Shown here: one piece after another, positions 47,177-58,403 of the stretch
Numbering within the stretch: the stretch's first letter is position 1
Layout: every line of letters starts with the position of its first letter
Assembly (NCBI GenBank): GCA_947561585.1
Contig: CANNZV010000325.1
Span: forward strand, 1 to 64,000
Length of the DNA stretch: 64,000 bases
Origin: Caprella mutica
Lineage: Eukaryota > Arthropoda > Malacostraca > Amphipoda > Caprellidae
Direction: 5' to 3'
Notes under the pieces: model-generated
What the model saw: only the letters and a program-made list of their open reading frames with translations
What the model was told of the DNA's origin: nothing
The model's database searches: none
Position numbers and translations under genes: made by a program

Positions 47177-47814
47177 TAACCGCCTAACGGATCATCAGGA
47201 GCTGAAACGGAAATAATTAAAAGATGGCTATTTGAAGGTATTAATAAATAAAATGAGAACTGATGACTAACTGATAATTAAGTGAGTGAGATATATTTTT
47301 CCAAGATATTAAAATTATGAATTACATACAGTTTCATTGTATATATTTACATTATGATTATAGAACCCAAATTTTATTATTCGTATAAAAAAACTTAAAA
47401 GTAAAATTATATGAAAAATATGTTTATTCGATGTGATCAGACTTTTATTATTTAAATTATACGACTATCCATTGTGTAATTTTTGGTCAAGTTATTTATT
47501 ATTGTTGTTCCGACTATAATAATTGATAGTAATTAATTCCTTCCACACAATAGAGGCTGTTTATATGTTTATACAATATGATTATTATATGTGTACAGTG
47601 TAATTACAATACGTGTACAATATAATTACAAAAGTGTTTTGTACACAAACAATAACACACTAGTACAATAATTAATTTTAGGTATCTTTTAAAAGTCGAT
47701 ATCCTAAACTATTTAAGATGATGTAAAAAGTTAGCTAACATTTTTGCATGTAATTCGTCATGGATATTAAAAAGTAATTTAAAGTATGTGGGAAAGGAGA
47801 GAAAAGTGGTAGAG

Positions 47815-48203
47815 TTTGTCCCTTTACAGTCCTTTACTTTAGTTTGTCCCTTTACAGTCCTTTACTTTAGTTTGTTCCTTTACAGTCCTTTACTTTAGTT
47901 TGTTCCTTTACAGTCCTTTACTTTAGTTTGTTCCTTTACAGTCCTTTACTTCAGTTTGTCCCTTTACAGTCCTTTACTTTAGTTTGTTCCTTTACAGTCC
48001 TTTACTTTAGTTTGTTCCTTTACAGTCCTTTACTTTAGTTTGTCCCTTTACAGTCCTTTACTTTAGTTTGTCCCTTTACAGTCCTTTACTTTAGTTTGTC
48101 CCTTTACAGTCCTTTACTTTAGTTTGTCCCTTTACAGTCCTTTACTTTAGTTTGTCCCTTTACAGTCCTTTACTTTAGTTTGTCCTTACAGTCCTTTACT
48201 TCA
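47815..48203 (+). repeat. 28-bp minisatellite, array 1 (about 14 copies)
   Basis: The unit reads TTTGTCCCTTTACAGTCCTT followed by TACTTTAG. Some units have TTTGTTCC. The same unit forms the much larger array at 52715-54876. The units are head to tail with no spacers, so it is not CRISPR-like. Since 28 is not a multiple of three, no frame stays the same from unit to unit. Confidence 0.95.
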
Positions 48204-48648
48204 TTCCTCACCTTCAAAGCCTTTACTCCCACGTGGTTACACTAAATACTATCGTAAGATTTATTTGCCACAGACCAACACTCTCCGCTCTGTAGTCTGA
48301 GGTAAAATCCGATAAAAAAGTTATACCAGAAAAAACAAAATGTCAACTTTATGCTGTAATAAATATTAAGGAAAAAATAGGTACCATGTGCGAGATCTGT
48401 GCGAGATACAGGTTGGAATCACTTTATGCTGACTGTACAGTATGGAGACTGTATGTAGAGTAAAAACTGTATATGTAGAGTCGTAGACTATAGACTAAAG
48501 ACCGTTTGTATGTAAATATATATATATTGTGAATTTGCATACCAGTAGTTCAAAGAATGTTAACATATATATAGTTTATAGAGACTGTATGTCAATTGAT
48601 AACTGTACTTATTTAAAGAGTATTCACCGTGCACTGCCGTACTGCATA
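48204..48648. other. Spacer between arrays, no gene seen
   Basis: It contains scattered GACTGTATG / AGACTGTA words around 48430-48600 that look like a decayed extension of the neighbouring 27-bp array. Confidence 0.4.
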
Positions 48649-48795
48649 CAGCCTGCATCGTACACACACTACGTACAGCCTGTATAGAGTACACACACTG
48701 TACAACCTGTGTAGAGTACACACACTGTACAACCTGTGTAGAGTACACACATTGTACAGCTTGTATAGAGTACACACACTGTACAGACTGTATAG
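48649..48795 (+). repeat. 27-bp tandem repeat, about 5 copies
   Basis: Units of the form CCTGTATAGAGTACACACAC followed by TGTACAA vary at a few sites. The words GTAC and TGTACA make it rich in short palindromes. Open frames on both strands across it are by-products of a unit length divisible by three. Confidence 0.85.
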
Positions 48796-49517
48796 TAGTA
48801 AATGCATTCTATACACAGACTGTATTTATACTGTGTAAATCTTTATACTGTATGTATATAGTATACAGTGAGCTGTACAGTGATACGAGTCAGCAACTTA
48901 GAGTGTATATTCGGGAACAAGTGCAACTATCTCCCACCTCTTTCTTACCACTAAATACTGTGTATATATTTTCTTCCTATTCTTTCCATTGTTATGAACT
49001 AAACATGAGAGTGATGAATAATGTCACTCCGATTGTCTGTTTGTAAATCAATATCATAAATGTCAATCAATGGAGACATTTCAGAGTCACTGAAAAATGC
49101 AACAACAAACGGTGATACGAATTACACCCCAAATCAATATAGCGTATTTTATTGCCCTCTCTTTTGTCTTCAATATTTTAATGGAACACTATTGAAGAAA
49201 GAATTTTATTATTTGATTATGCTCCATTAGATACATTAATTAATATAAATTTCAATAATTTTAATCATTCAATTTCACAGCATATATAATGTATAAATTA
49301 ATTATGACTTCTACAGTGTGTTGCTCACTGTATACAGTTTATAGCTTTAGCAGGTGCTAGCCATGCTGCACCTACAGTCACGTTGTGTAGAGGTGTTTTT
49401 ATCTACAGGTAATTGCCAAGGTAAATTAGTAACATGTGCTACAGAGGAAACTACTCTCTGATCTCATACTGAGCTGATGGGGGAAAAAGATTAACTATAA
49501 CATATTAGAGCATTTCA

Positions 49518-49640
49518 GGGAAACAAAGGGAAACTACAGGGAAACTACAGTGAAACTACATGGAAACTACAGGGAAACTATAGTGAAAATACAGGGAAAC
49601 TACAGTTAAACTACAGTGAAACTATATTGAAGTTACAGTG
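49518..49640 (+). repeat. 12-bp tandem repeat, about 9-10 copies
   Basis: Units GGGAAACTACAG, with variants GTGAAACTACAT and TTAAACTACAG, are repeated head to tail. It is imperfect and decays at the right end. Confidence 0.85.
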
Positions 49641-51076
49641 ATCTATCGTCATTTCTAACAAATTTTATACTCCTCGGTTAAATCACCGGTGACATCTGCT
49701 CAAAAAACATTCTTCCACTTTTATCTCCGGACTTTAAATTAAAGATTCTAAAACGCGGAGTTTCAAATATGGCAAATGTATACTTTAATTATAGAGTTAG
49801 AACTCTGTTTCAAATCACCAATATTATATTTGATTTATAAATATTCAGTGCATTATTTGCGAAAAAATGATCATAAGTTATTAACATTATACTTATACAT
49901 CATATTTATAAAACTAGGAATCGTATGAAATTTCTTTACTACAATAACGTTGACTCTTTATCTTACGTATCCCCTTACAAACATGTGAACAAACACATAT
50001 GCGACAGATCTAGTACAGTCATTCACAGTCTTATTGCTATGCAGACAGTGCAATGCTATTCCTACCTAAACACTGCCAACATACTCTGTGTGAGCTCTAA
50101 CATGTGTTCATATGTTAGATTAAGGAAGCAATTATACGTACTAAATCTATGGCACTTTATATATTTCAACTAACAATGTGTACAGCTAATTACGTAATTA
50201 AAATGGCTAATTAAAATATAGTATATAATGTAAGCAGCTGCAACATTTGTATACAAAATGCATTTATATCCTAATGAGGAAACAACAATATATTGTTTGT
50301 TTTTATTCATCTTGCATATTAATTCTAACTAGATTTTTTTCATTGTATATATTGTACATTTTTTGTTATTTAAATATCCATTCACTGCGCAAATTACAAG
50401 ATAGTGTTAGCGCAGTACAAGGCAGTTTTAGCGCAGTACAAGGAGTCCCTTATTGTTTTATGTTTAGATAAATAGCGATTTAAATGGTTCTTCTTTTTCA
50501 GCATCCATTGCATAATAATTGTCTGTTATTAACACTTAAAGTGATTGGTGTTACATTATAATTTGAATCTTATTGAATTACTGGTATTCATTAGCAGGAT
50601 TTAGAAATACATTTAAAATTCATTTCAATTTAAAATATTGAGTTGGCTTGCATAACTACCTGAGAAACTTATTAGTTACTATTTCCTATATTAATTTTAG
50701 TATTACCGTGAAAGTCATAACATTATATCTCTTACTTAAATAGCTGTTCACTCATATTATAATAAAAAGTTTTTCAAAGATTTAAAGAATATACAAATGT
50801 TAGTTTTGCGTAAATGAGATATGAAATACATTTCATAATTAGTAATAATTACAGTTTTGTGCCAATTTCCATTGTAACTACAATTATTTGAATAACGAAT
50901 TTTCACATGAGGAGACAAGACGTACCTTTTAATTTGTCCCGTGCTGCTGAATGTTACTGACTGCCTATTATTATTTAACTAACTATTATTTACATGACTT
51001 GGTTAGGAAAATAGGTAGGTACTTATTTACCTAGTAAATGCGATTAGCTCACTCTCATAGATTTAAAGAGAAATAT
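49641..51076. other. Intergenic, no gene seen
   Basis: It is AT-rich. A two-copy repeat of AGCGCAGTACAAGG lies at about 50409-50443. Nothing else is supportable. Confidence 0.4.
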
Positions 51077-51652
51077 TCATTTACAGCGTAATGTTGTTAT
51101 TTATTTACAGCGTAATGTTGTTATTCATTTACAGCGTAATGTTGTTATTTATTTACAGCGTAATGTTGTTATTCATTTACAGCGTAATGTTGTTATTTAT
51201 TTACAGCGTAATGTTGTTATTTATTTACAGTCAATGTTGATATCATTTACAGTCAATGTTGTTATTCATTTACAGTCAATGTTGTTATTCATTTACAGTC
51301 AATGTTGTTATCATTTACAGTCAATGTTGATATCATTTACAGTCAATGTTGATATCATTTACAGTCAATGTTGATATCATTTACAGTCAATGTTGATATC
51401 ATTTACAGTCAATGTTGTTATCATTTACAGTCAATGTTGTTATTCATTTACAGTCAATGTTGTTATCATTTACAGTCAATGTTGTTATCATTTACAGTCA
51501 ATGTTGTTATTCATTTACAGTCAATGTTGTTATCATTTACAGTCAATGTTGATAACATTTACAGTCAATGTTGATATCATTTACAGACAATGTTGTTCTC
51601 ATTTACAATCAATGTTGTTATTCATTTACAGTCAATGTTGTTATCATTTAGT
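51077..51652 (+). repeat. 22-24-bp minisatellite, two linked subtypes, about 25 copies
   Basis: The left part has 24-bp units TTTACAGCGTAATGTTGTTA plus TTTA. The right part has 22-23-bp units CATTTACAGTCAATGTTGTT plus AT, alternating with a TTGATAT form. The change from CAGCGTAATG to CAGTCAATG at about 51229 is abrupt, so two variants spread separately. Open frames here are incidental. Confidence 0.95.
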
Positions 51653-52060
51653 GTTCATTCTTTTGTCACGGTATAAGTTTTTCGTTTTCCTTCCTCTCAT
51701 TGCCATCATTAATATGATTAATGATGACCAAATCACTTCGAAAAAACAACCTCCAGTTTGTTTCCCCTATTTAATTATCACTCGGACAGGATGCATGCCT
51801 CTTGCAATTAGCCACTGTGTCCTGCTGCCCAACTTTGTCCCTACCCTGCAATTCGTTGCAATAATTTACCATATATTTTACAACTAAATTGAATGTAAAA
51901 TCTGAAATGATTTGTTTCTTTTATTTTCAAAATGAGGAAATATTCATAAATTCTAAAATATACAAATTCTGAATAAATTTTTAAACCGGACTTTTAACGA
52001 TCAAATTTTTTTAAATTCTTAAACCCGTTGGTAACTTTTAAAGTCGAAAAATATGTCATT
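51653..52060. other. Spacer, no gene seen
   Basis: An open frame enters from the minisatellite and continues to about 51887, but it has no domain features and its start lies in repeats. Confidence 0.4.
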
Positions 52061-52200
52061 GGGTAAATTCTGAGTTATCGAACAGTTCCACAAAAATTAT
52101 ATCATAATCATTATTTAATTTATTATTTCAATTATTGTATATCTTTTTCTTACGTGTCCTAAATAATGGAACCGTAGATAATATAATTCGGAACTCACCC
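52061..52200. mobile_element. Palindromic MITE, family P, copy 7
   Basis: It starts GGGTAAATTCTGAGTTATCG and ends ATATAATTCGGAACTCACCC. Inner CGAACAGTTCCAC and TGGAACCGTAGAT correspond in inverse. It is more diverged than copies 1 and 6; the flanks are CATT / AATG. Confidence 0.65.
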
Positions 52201-52714
52201 AATGGAATTTTAACTTCTCGTTTCTATTTAAAAGGAATCGTGTGAATGTAAGTAAGTTACCTAGTTAATTACAGGTATAAATGTAACATTACAGGGCGTT
52301 GCTTACATCACTACATGCAATACATTACGCAATTTAATAGTTCATTTCTTTTCCCACATCATGTACTGATTTTCCAGTACCCTTATTTCCTGCAACTCTC
52401 TGTAATTTATTGCTTCCTATATTTCTTACTTTTATTGTACAACCAATAAAATAAATTAACTAACTTTGGACAATATGGTTATGAAAACAATAAATAATAA
52501 ATTACATGGGCCAATAAAACAAGTATAAATATTTACAGGTACAGAAAGCCTATTAACGAAAGCGGTAAAATATTTAAATTAATTTTAAATTCCTTGACCG
52601 TAGTTTAGTATAATCATATTTAGCTAAAGTAAGTATTAAAACCTGTTTGCTGATCGATATAGAATTATCAAAATCAATATATTGAAATTTATGATGTATA
52701 TTTCACAAAATCTG

Positions 52715-54876
52715 CTTTAGTCTGTCCCTTTACAGTCCTTTACTTCAGTTTGTCCCATTACAGTCCTTTACTTTAGTCTGTCCCTTTACAGTCCTTTACT
52801 TCAGTTTGTCCCTTTACAGTCCTTTACTTTAGTCTGTCCCTTTACAGTCCTTTACTTTAGTCTGTCCCTTTACAGTCCTTTACTTCAGTTTGTCCCATTA
52901 CAGTCCTTTACTTTAGTCTGTCCCTTTACAGTCCTTTACTTCAGTTTGTCCCTTTACAGTCCTTTACTTTAGTCTGTCCCTTTACAGTCCTTTACTTCAG
53001 TTTGTCCCTTTACAGTCCTTTACTTCAGTTTGTCCCTTTACAGACCTTTACTTTAGTTTGTCCCTTTACAGTCCTTTACTTTAGTTTGTCCCTTTACAGT
53101 CCTTTACTTTAGTCTGTCCCTTTACAGTCCTTTACTTTAGTCTTTCCCTTTACAGTCCTTTACTTTAGTCTGTCCCTTTACAGTCCTTTACTTTAGTTTG
53201 TCCCTTTACAGTCCTTTACTTTAGTTTGTTCCTTTACAGTCCTTTACTTCAGTTTGTCCCTTTACAGTCCTTTACTTTATTTTGTCCCTTTACAGTCCTT
53301 TACTTTAGTTTGTCCCTTTACAGTCCTTTACTTTAGTTTGTTCCTTTACAGTCCTTTACTTCAGTTTGTCCCTTTACAGTCCTTTACTTTAGTCTGTCCC
53401 TTTAAAGTCCTTTACTTTAGTCTGTCCCTTTACAGTCCTTTACTTTAGTTTGTCCTTTTACAGTCCTTTACTTCAGTTTGTCCCTTTACAGTCCTTTACT
53501 TCAGTTTGTCCCTTTACAGTCCTTTACTTTAATTTGTCCCTTTACAGTCCTTTACTTCAGTTTGTCCCTTTAAAGTCCTTTACTTTAGTCTGTCCCTTTA
53601 CAGTCCTTTACTTTAGTTTGTCTCTTTACAGTCCTTTACTTTAGTCTGTCCCTTTACAGTCCTTTACTTTAGTTTGTCCCTTTACAGTCCTTTACTTCAG
53701 TTTGTCCCTTTACAGTCCTTTACTTCAGTTTGTCCCTTTACAGTCCTTTACTTTAATTTGTCCCTTTACAGTCCTTTACTTCAGTTTGTCCCTTTAAAGT
53801 CCTTTACTTTAGTCTGTCCCTTTACAGTCCTTTACTTTAGTTTGTCCCTTTACAGTCCTTTACTTTAGTCTGTCCCTTTACAGTCCTTTACTTTAGTCTG
53901 TCCTTTTACAGTCCTTTACTTTAGTCTGTCCCTTTACAGTCCTTTACTTTAGTCTGTCCCTTTAAAGTCCTTTACTTTAGTCTGTCCCTTTACAGTCCTT
54001 TACTTTAGTTTGTCCCTTTACAGTCCTTTACTTTAGTTTGTCCCTTTAAAGTCCTTTACTTTAGTCTGTCCCTTTACAGTCCTTTACTTCAGTTTGTCCC
54101 TTTACAGTCCTTTACTTCAGTTTGTCCCTTTACAGTCCTTTACTTCAGTTTGTCCCTTTACAGTCCTATACTTTGGTTTGTCCCTTTACAGTCCTTTACT
54201 TTAGTTTGTCCCTTTACAGTCCTTTACTTCAGTTTGTCCCTTTACAGTCCTTTACTTTGGTTTGTCCCTTTACAGTCCTTTACTTTAGTTTGTCCCTTTA
54301 CAGTCCTTTACTTTAGTCTGTCCCTTCACAGTCCTTTACTTTAGTCTGTCCCTTTACAGTCCTTTACTTTAGTCTGTCCCTTTAAAGTCCTTTACTTTAG
54401 TCTGTCCCTTTACAGTCCTTTACTTTAGTTTGTCCCTTTACAGTCCTTTACTTTAGTTTGTCCCTTTAAAGTCCTTTACTTTAGTCTGTCCCTTTACAGT
54501 CCTTTACTTCAGTTTGTCCCTTTACAGTCCTTTACTTCAGTTTGTCCCTTTACAGTCCTTTACTTCAGTTTGTCCCTTTACAATCCTTTACTTTGGTTTG
54601 TCCCTTTACAGTCCTTTACTTTAGTTTGTCCCTTCACAGTCCTTTACTTCAGTTTGTCCCTTTACAGTCCTTTACTTCAGTTTGTCCCTTTACAGACCTT
54701 TACTTCAGTTTGTCCCTTTACAGTCCTTTACTTCAGTTTGTCCCTTTACAGTCCTTTACTTTAGTTTGTTCCTTTACAGTACTTTACTTTAGTTTGTCCC
54801 TTTACAATCCTTTACTTTAGTTTGTCCCTTTACAATCCTTTACTTCAGTTTGTCCCTTTACAATCCTTTACTTTAG
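52715..54876 (+). repeat. 28-bp minisatellite, array 2 (about 77 copies)
   Basis: It has the same unit as array 1, with recurring variants: TTTGTCCC or TCTGTCCC, ACTTTAG or ACTTCAG, TTACAG or TTAAAG, and rarer ACTTTGG. Patterns of variants recur at 224 bp (53450 and 53674), 448 bp (53674 and 54122) and 420 bp (54122 and 54542), so blocks of 8, 16 and 15 units have been copied within the array. The right edge is marked by an inverted piece (54886-54900). Confidence 0.95.
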
Positions 54877-54900
54877 TTCTAGAATCTAAAGTAAAGGATT
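54862..54900. repeat. Perfect 15-bp hairpin closing the 28-bp array
   Basis: AATCCTTTACTTTAG (54862-54876, the last repeat unit) and CTAAAGTAAAGGATT (54886-54900) are exact inverses with a 9-base loop. It is the only inverted copy of the unit noticed, and it sits exactly at the array border. Confidence 0.85.
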
Positions 54901-55304
54901 CTGTTTCTAGAATACCAAACTGTACACTGTATACACCCAGACATAACAGCTTATACTTTATGCGTTTCAACTAACCAGAAGCTTTTGGGATTCAATTAGC
55001 GTGCAAGAGGCAGTCAATTATCCTTTTAAGGCATTTAGTAAAGGTGTTACTTACCCCTTTGGAGGTGTATTCCGTTAGCAGGTGACCACAGAGCAATGGT
55101 AGGTATCGCCACCTGTCACCAACATGTGGAACAAAAAACAAAACTCGGACTTACTAACTGGAGATGTAGAATAAAGAATTATTGGATTTATTGAAGTAAA
55201 TGGATTATTTAGTAATTTTATACATTGTGATTGGAAATTTAAAAGGCATATATAGCGGTTATATAAAAAACACGATATCATTATCTAAATTTATCTTAGT
55301 TGGT

Positions 55305-55419
55305 ATCCATGATACGTGTAGGTATCATGGATACCAACTAAAATGAACTAATAAATATTATATCGTGTTTCCTTCTATGCCCGAAGTTGTGGAACTGACC
55401 GATAATTCGTAACTTCCCT
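55305..55419. mobile_element. Family P MITE, partial copy 8
   Basis: It holds the central palindrome TTGGTATCCATGATACGTG / AGGTATCATGGATACCAA (about 55299-55340) and the right arm CCCGAAGTTGTGGAACTGAC, CGATAATTCGTAACTTCCC. The left arm is not recognisable. Confidence 0.6.
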
Positions 55420-58352
55420 AGCAAACAACTATAGATTTGAATATCTCAAATACTCAGCCTATCAAGTTATTCACCACCCACGACCAGTCTTTCTATTATT
55501 TATTTCCTAAGTTTGTTCCAGGAGCAAATCTTTTTCGTCATGGAATGGTACAAATTGGGGGAAACCCAATACTTTGGTATGCCTTTTACAGTTGCCTGCA
55601 AAAGACATGTCTTTGGTGACTGCATGTATTTATAGCATATGTATTTATGGCATATGTATTTATGGCATATGCATGTATTTATAGAGACTATAATATGCAA
55701 ACACAGGAACTCTTGGAATTCTATTATACCAAATTGAGCGAGAAGAATGGTATATTGTGTTTTGAAAGCATTATGAAAGTTCTGAGGGAATTATTACAAC
55801 ACTTAGTGTATCCTAATAGAACAAAGTGACTATATTTGTCACATTGTACTTAAATGCCTACTTTATTTACTCATAAATATGAATGCAAATATTTGAGAAT
55901 TACAATATAGAGGTAAGAGCAGTTATTTGTTTTGAGTATTTACTATATACATATAATATATATTTGGTACTAATGCGTTTTTTTAAAACTAGATTGCTTG
56001 TCAGTGTTTACTGACCTAGTCTTAATTAGTTCGATTGATCGATCTTACTGATTTAAATTGAATCTAAGTAAGAAGGAGTAAATAAAACACATCGATAACA
56101 TCTCTGAATTCGATTATTGCAAAAATATTAAGTACAGGATTACAAGATACAGATTTTGATTCGCGCACAGTTTAAAAATATACTATGTTCTATGTTCTAT
56201 GTTCTATGCACAATATACACCGATTCGGATAAGAGGATTTTCAGGACGGAAGGTGATTGTGCTAGACGCACAGCGAAGAGACTCAGGTACGAACAGAACG
56301 TGGTTCTTTGGAATCCACAGTCTTTTATACTGGGTTCTCAGAGGATAGAATGGAGCGAAAATCCACTATGCAACAAGTTTTTGCTAGATTTTAAAGTCCT
56401 TGGCTACAGTTTCTAATGTAATACAAAGTAATACTCTAATGAGCTTTTATAAGTCTTCGTGATTTTTAATCCAATGAATTTGGTGAATTTATATCCTCTC
56501 CTCCGACAGAACAGATAGATAATTGTGCATAGCCAACTTTTATGATAGGTAATGATAGTTCAAATCCTAAATTATTCTCCTACTTATAACATTTGCAATC
56601 AAGATACTATTCAGATATTGCAAGTTAATCCGTATATAGAATTTAGGTAAAAAGATAATTGACTCTTACACATAGTCTCAGAATGCACATATGTTAATAT
56701 AATATAAGTACAATATTCAAATACAATAATATAATATAATAATATAATATTCAAATACAATAATATAATAATATAATATTCAAATACAATAATAATATTT
56801 ATATTCATATAAGATTATTATTGGAAAGTAGTTAGAGTTGAATATATATAGTCTAATATTATATAATATATAATATTTGTTTCATATGATTCAATTTCTA
56901 ACACTCCTCCGCCTCAAAAAAAAGTGAAAATCTAAGATTTTTACTCTTGCTCAGGTACCTAGTGGTTGGTTGCACCACGCTATAGTACCACGCTTTACTA
57001 CGAGTTACTATACATACTGCGACAAGGTCATTCGTTAGCTAGCTAGTTTAGTTTCATTCATTATTCTTGAATATGTTATTTCAATTCTAATTTATGTGTA
57101 GAAGTTATGAATGAATGGTCTAGGTATATTGTAATAAAATACTGGAATATAATTCTAGAGATACAAATTGTTTTTATCCTTATGTCTTACTTTCTTAATT
57201 TATCACCGTAAACCCAAGAACACAATACAATTATGATTATAGATAGTTAACTCTCTAGTCATAAAATATAGGTAAATGGAATATATGATTATGCATAGGA
57301 TAGAATATACTTAAAAGTAAGAATACAATCTTATGCTATATCGCTATATAATCACATGTTACAACAATCAGTATTTAATCAATTTTATCAACAAGGGTAT
57401 AATTTTACAATGTTAATATTAAAAGATGGAATTGGTATGTTTCTGTACCTTGCTCCTTGTTGAGGATATTATATTAAAGGACAATGTTGGAACACTTTAC
57501 CATGATTATGAGTATTCGTGGTTACATATACTATAGAGGGATGTTCCAGTTTTATATCTGGAGATAACCAGTTACTCCTCCTTTTTGCCTGCGGCTACTT
57601 GTCCGTACTATCAGCTACAGGTCTCAGTGAACTAGTATTGGAGTTTTTTACTTCTACTAGACTATCTACTGGACGGACATCTTCATGCTTTACTAAAACT
57701 TTCTAAATGAAGTTTTTTAATGAATCACACAGTGACTTATGGAGTCGTTTTTTATACTGTTCCATATTCTTAATTCAATTGAATTTATCTTGACTTCCTC
57801 TGTGATTCTTTCTATTTATAAACCAATTTCGTATTTTTAGGAAAGAATATGATTGATAATAATATGGGATGAAGAATGACAATTTCATTCTCTGGCTGCT
57901 TCAAGGATATCATTAATATCGAAATTAAAAGGTAATTCATCATCTTCTGAAAAAGTTTATCAATTTGATTTTAATAGAATTGACTCGTATAAGGTTGAGT
58001 CTCATTTAGAATGAAGGGAGGTAAAGAATTAATAACGAAGATCTTCCTTCCTGAATTATCTACTAGATTTTCTAAGTTAATATTTGAGTTAACATAGCAA
58101 GTCAATTTACTTCATTTAAGTTAAATCACATTCTACCGGATAAGGGTAGACCTTTATTTGTATCTTTATTCTACAGTCTCAGGGAAATTTGAATGGGAGT
58201 TGGCTCAGAAACATACAACAATCTAATTGTAAAGTATTAGTTAGAAATAGATACCTATTGGATTACCTTACAAAATTTACATAACCTTAATACACATTTA
58301 TAATTCCAATATCCTGCATATGAACATGAATTATGTTTAAGGTTTCAAATGG
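55420..58352. other. AT-rich region, no gene supported
   Basis: It contains only simple repeats: GCATATGTATTTATG copies at about 55630-55680, CTATGTT three times at 56186-56208, and ATATAAT/TTCAAATACAATA words at 56690-56800. On the - strand near 57700-57520 and 58090-57900 short stop-interrupted frames look faintly coding and could be decayed retroelement sequence; this is weak. Confidence 0.35.
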
Positions 58353-58403
58353 AAAATATCATCAACAACAAAATATCATCAACAACAAAATATCATCAAC
58401 AAC
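58353..58403 (+). repeat. 17-bp tandem repeat, 3 copies
   Basis: AAAATATCATCAACAAC is repeated three times exactly. Confidence 0.9.

Noticed and set aside
47815..48203. CRISPR-like array of 28-bp repeats
   Set aside because: The units are contiguous with no unique spacers, and the context is a eukaryotic genome. It is a minisatellite, as is 52715-54876.
49925..50173. 82-codon frame on +
   Set aside because: It lies in AT-rich intergenic DNA and has no motif, no splice partner and no repeat; length is within chance.
53254..54820. Many short SLYSPLLQFVPLQSFTLV-type frames
   Set aside because: They are translations of the 28-bp minisatellite, repeated every 84 or more bases by arithmetic.
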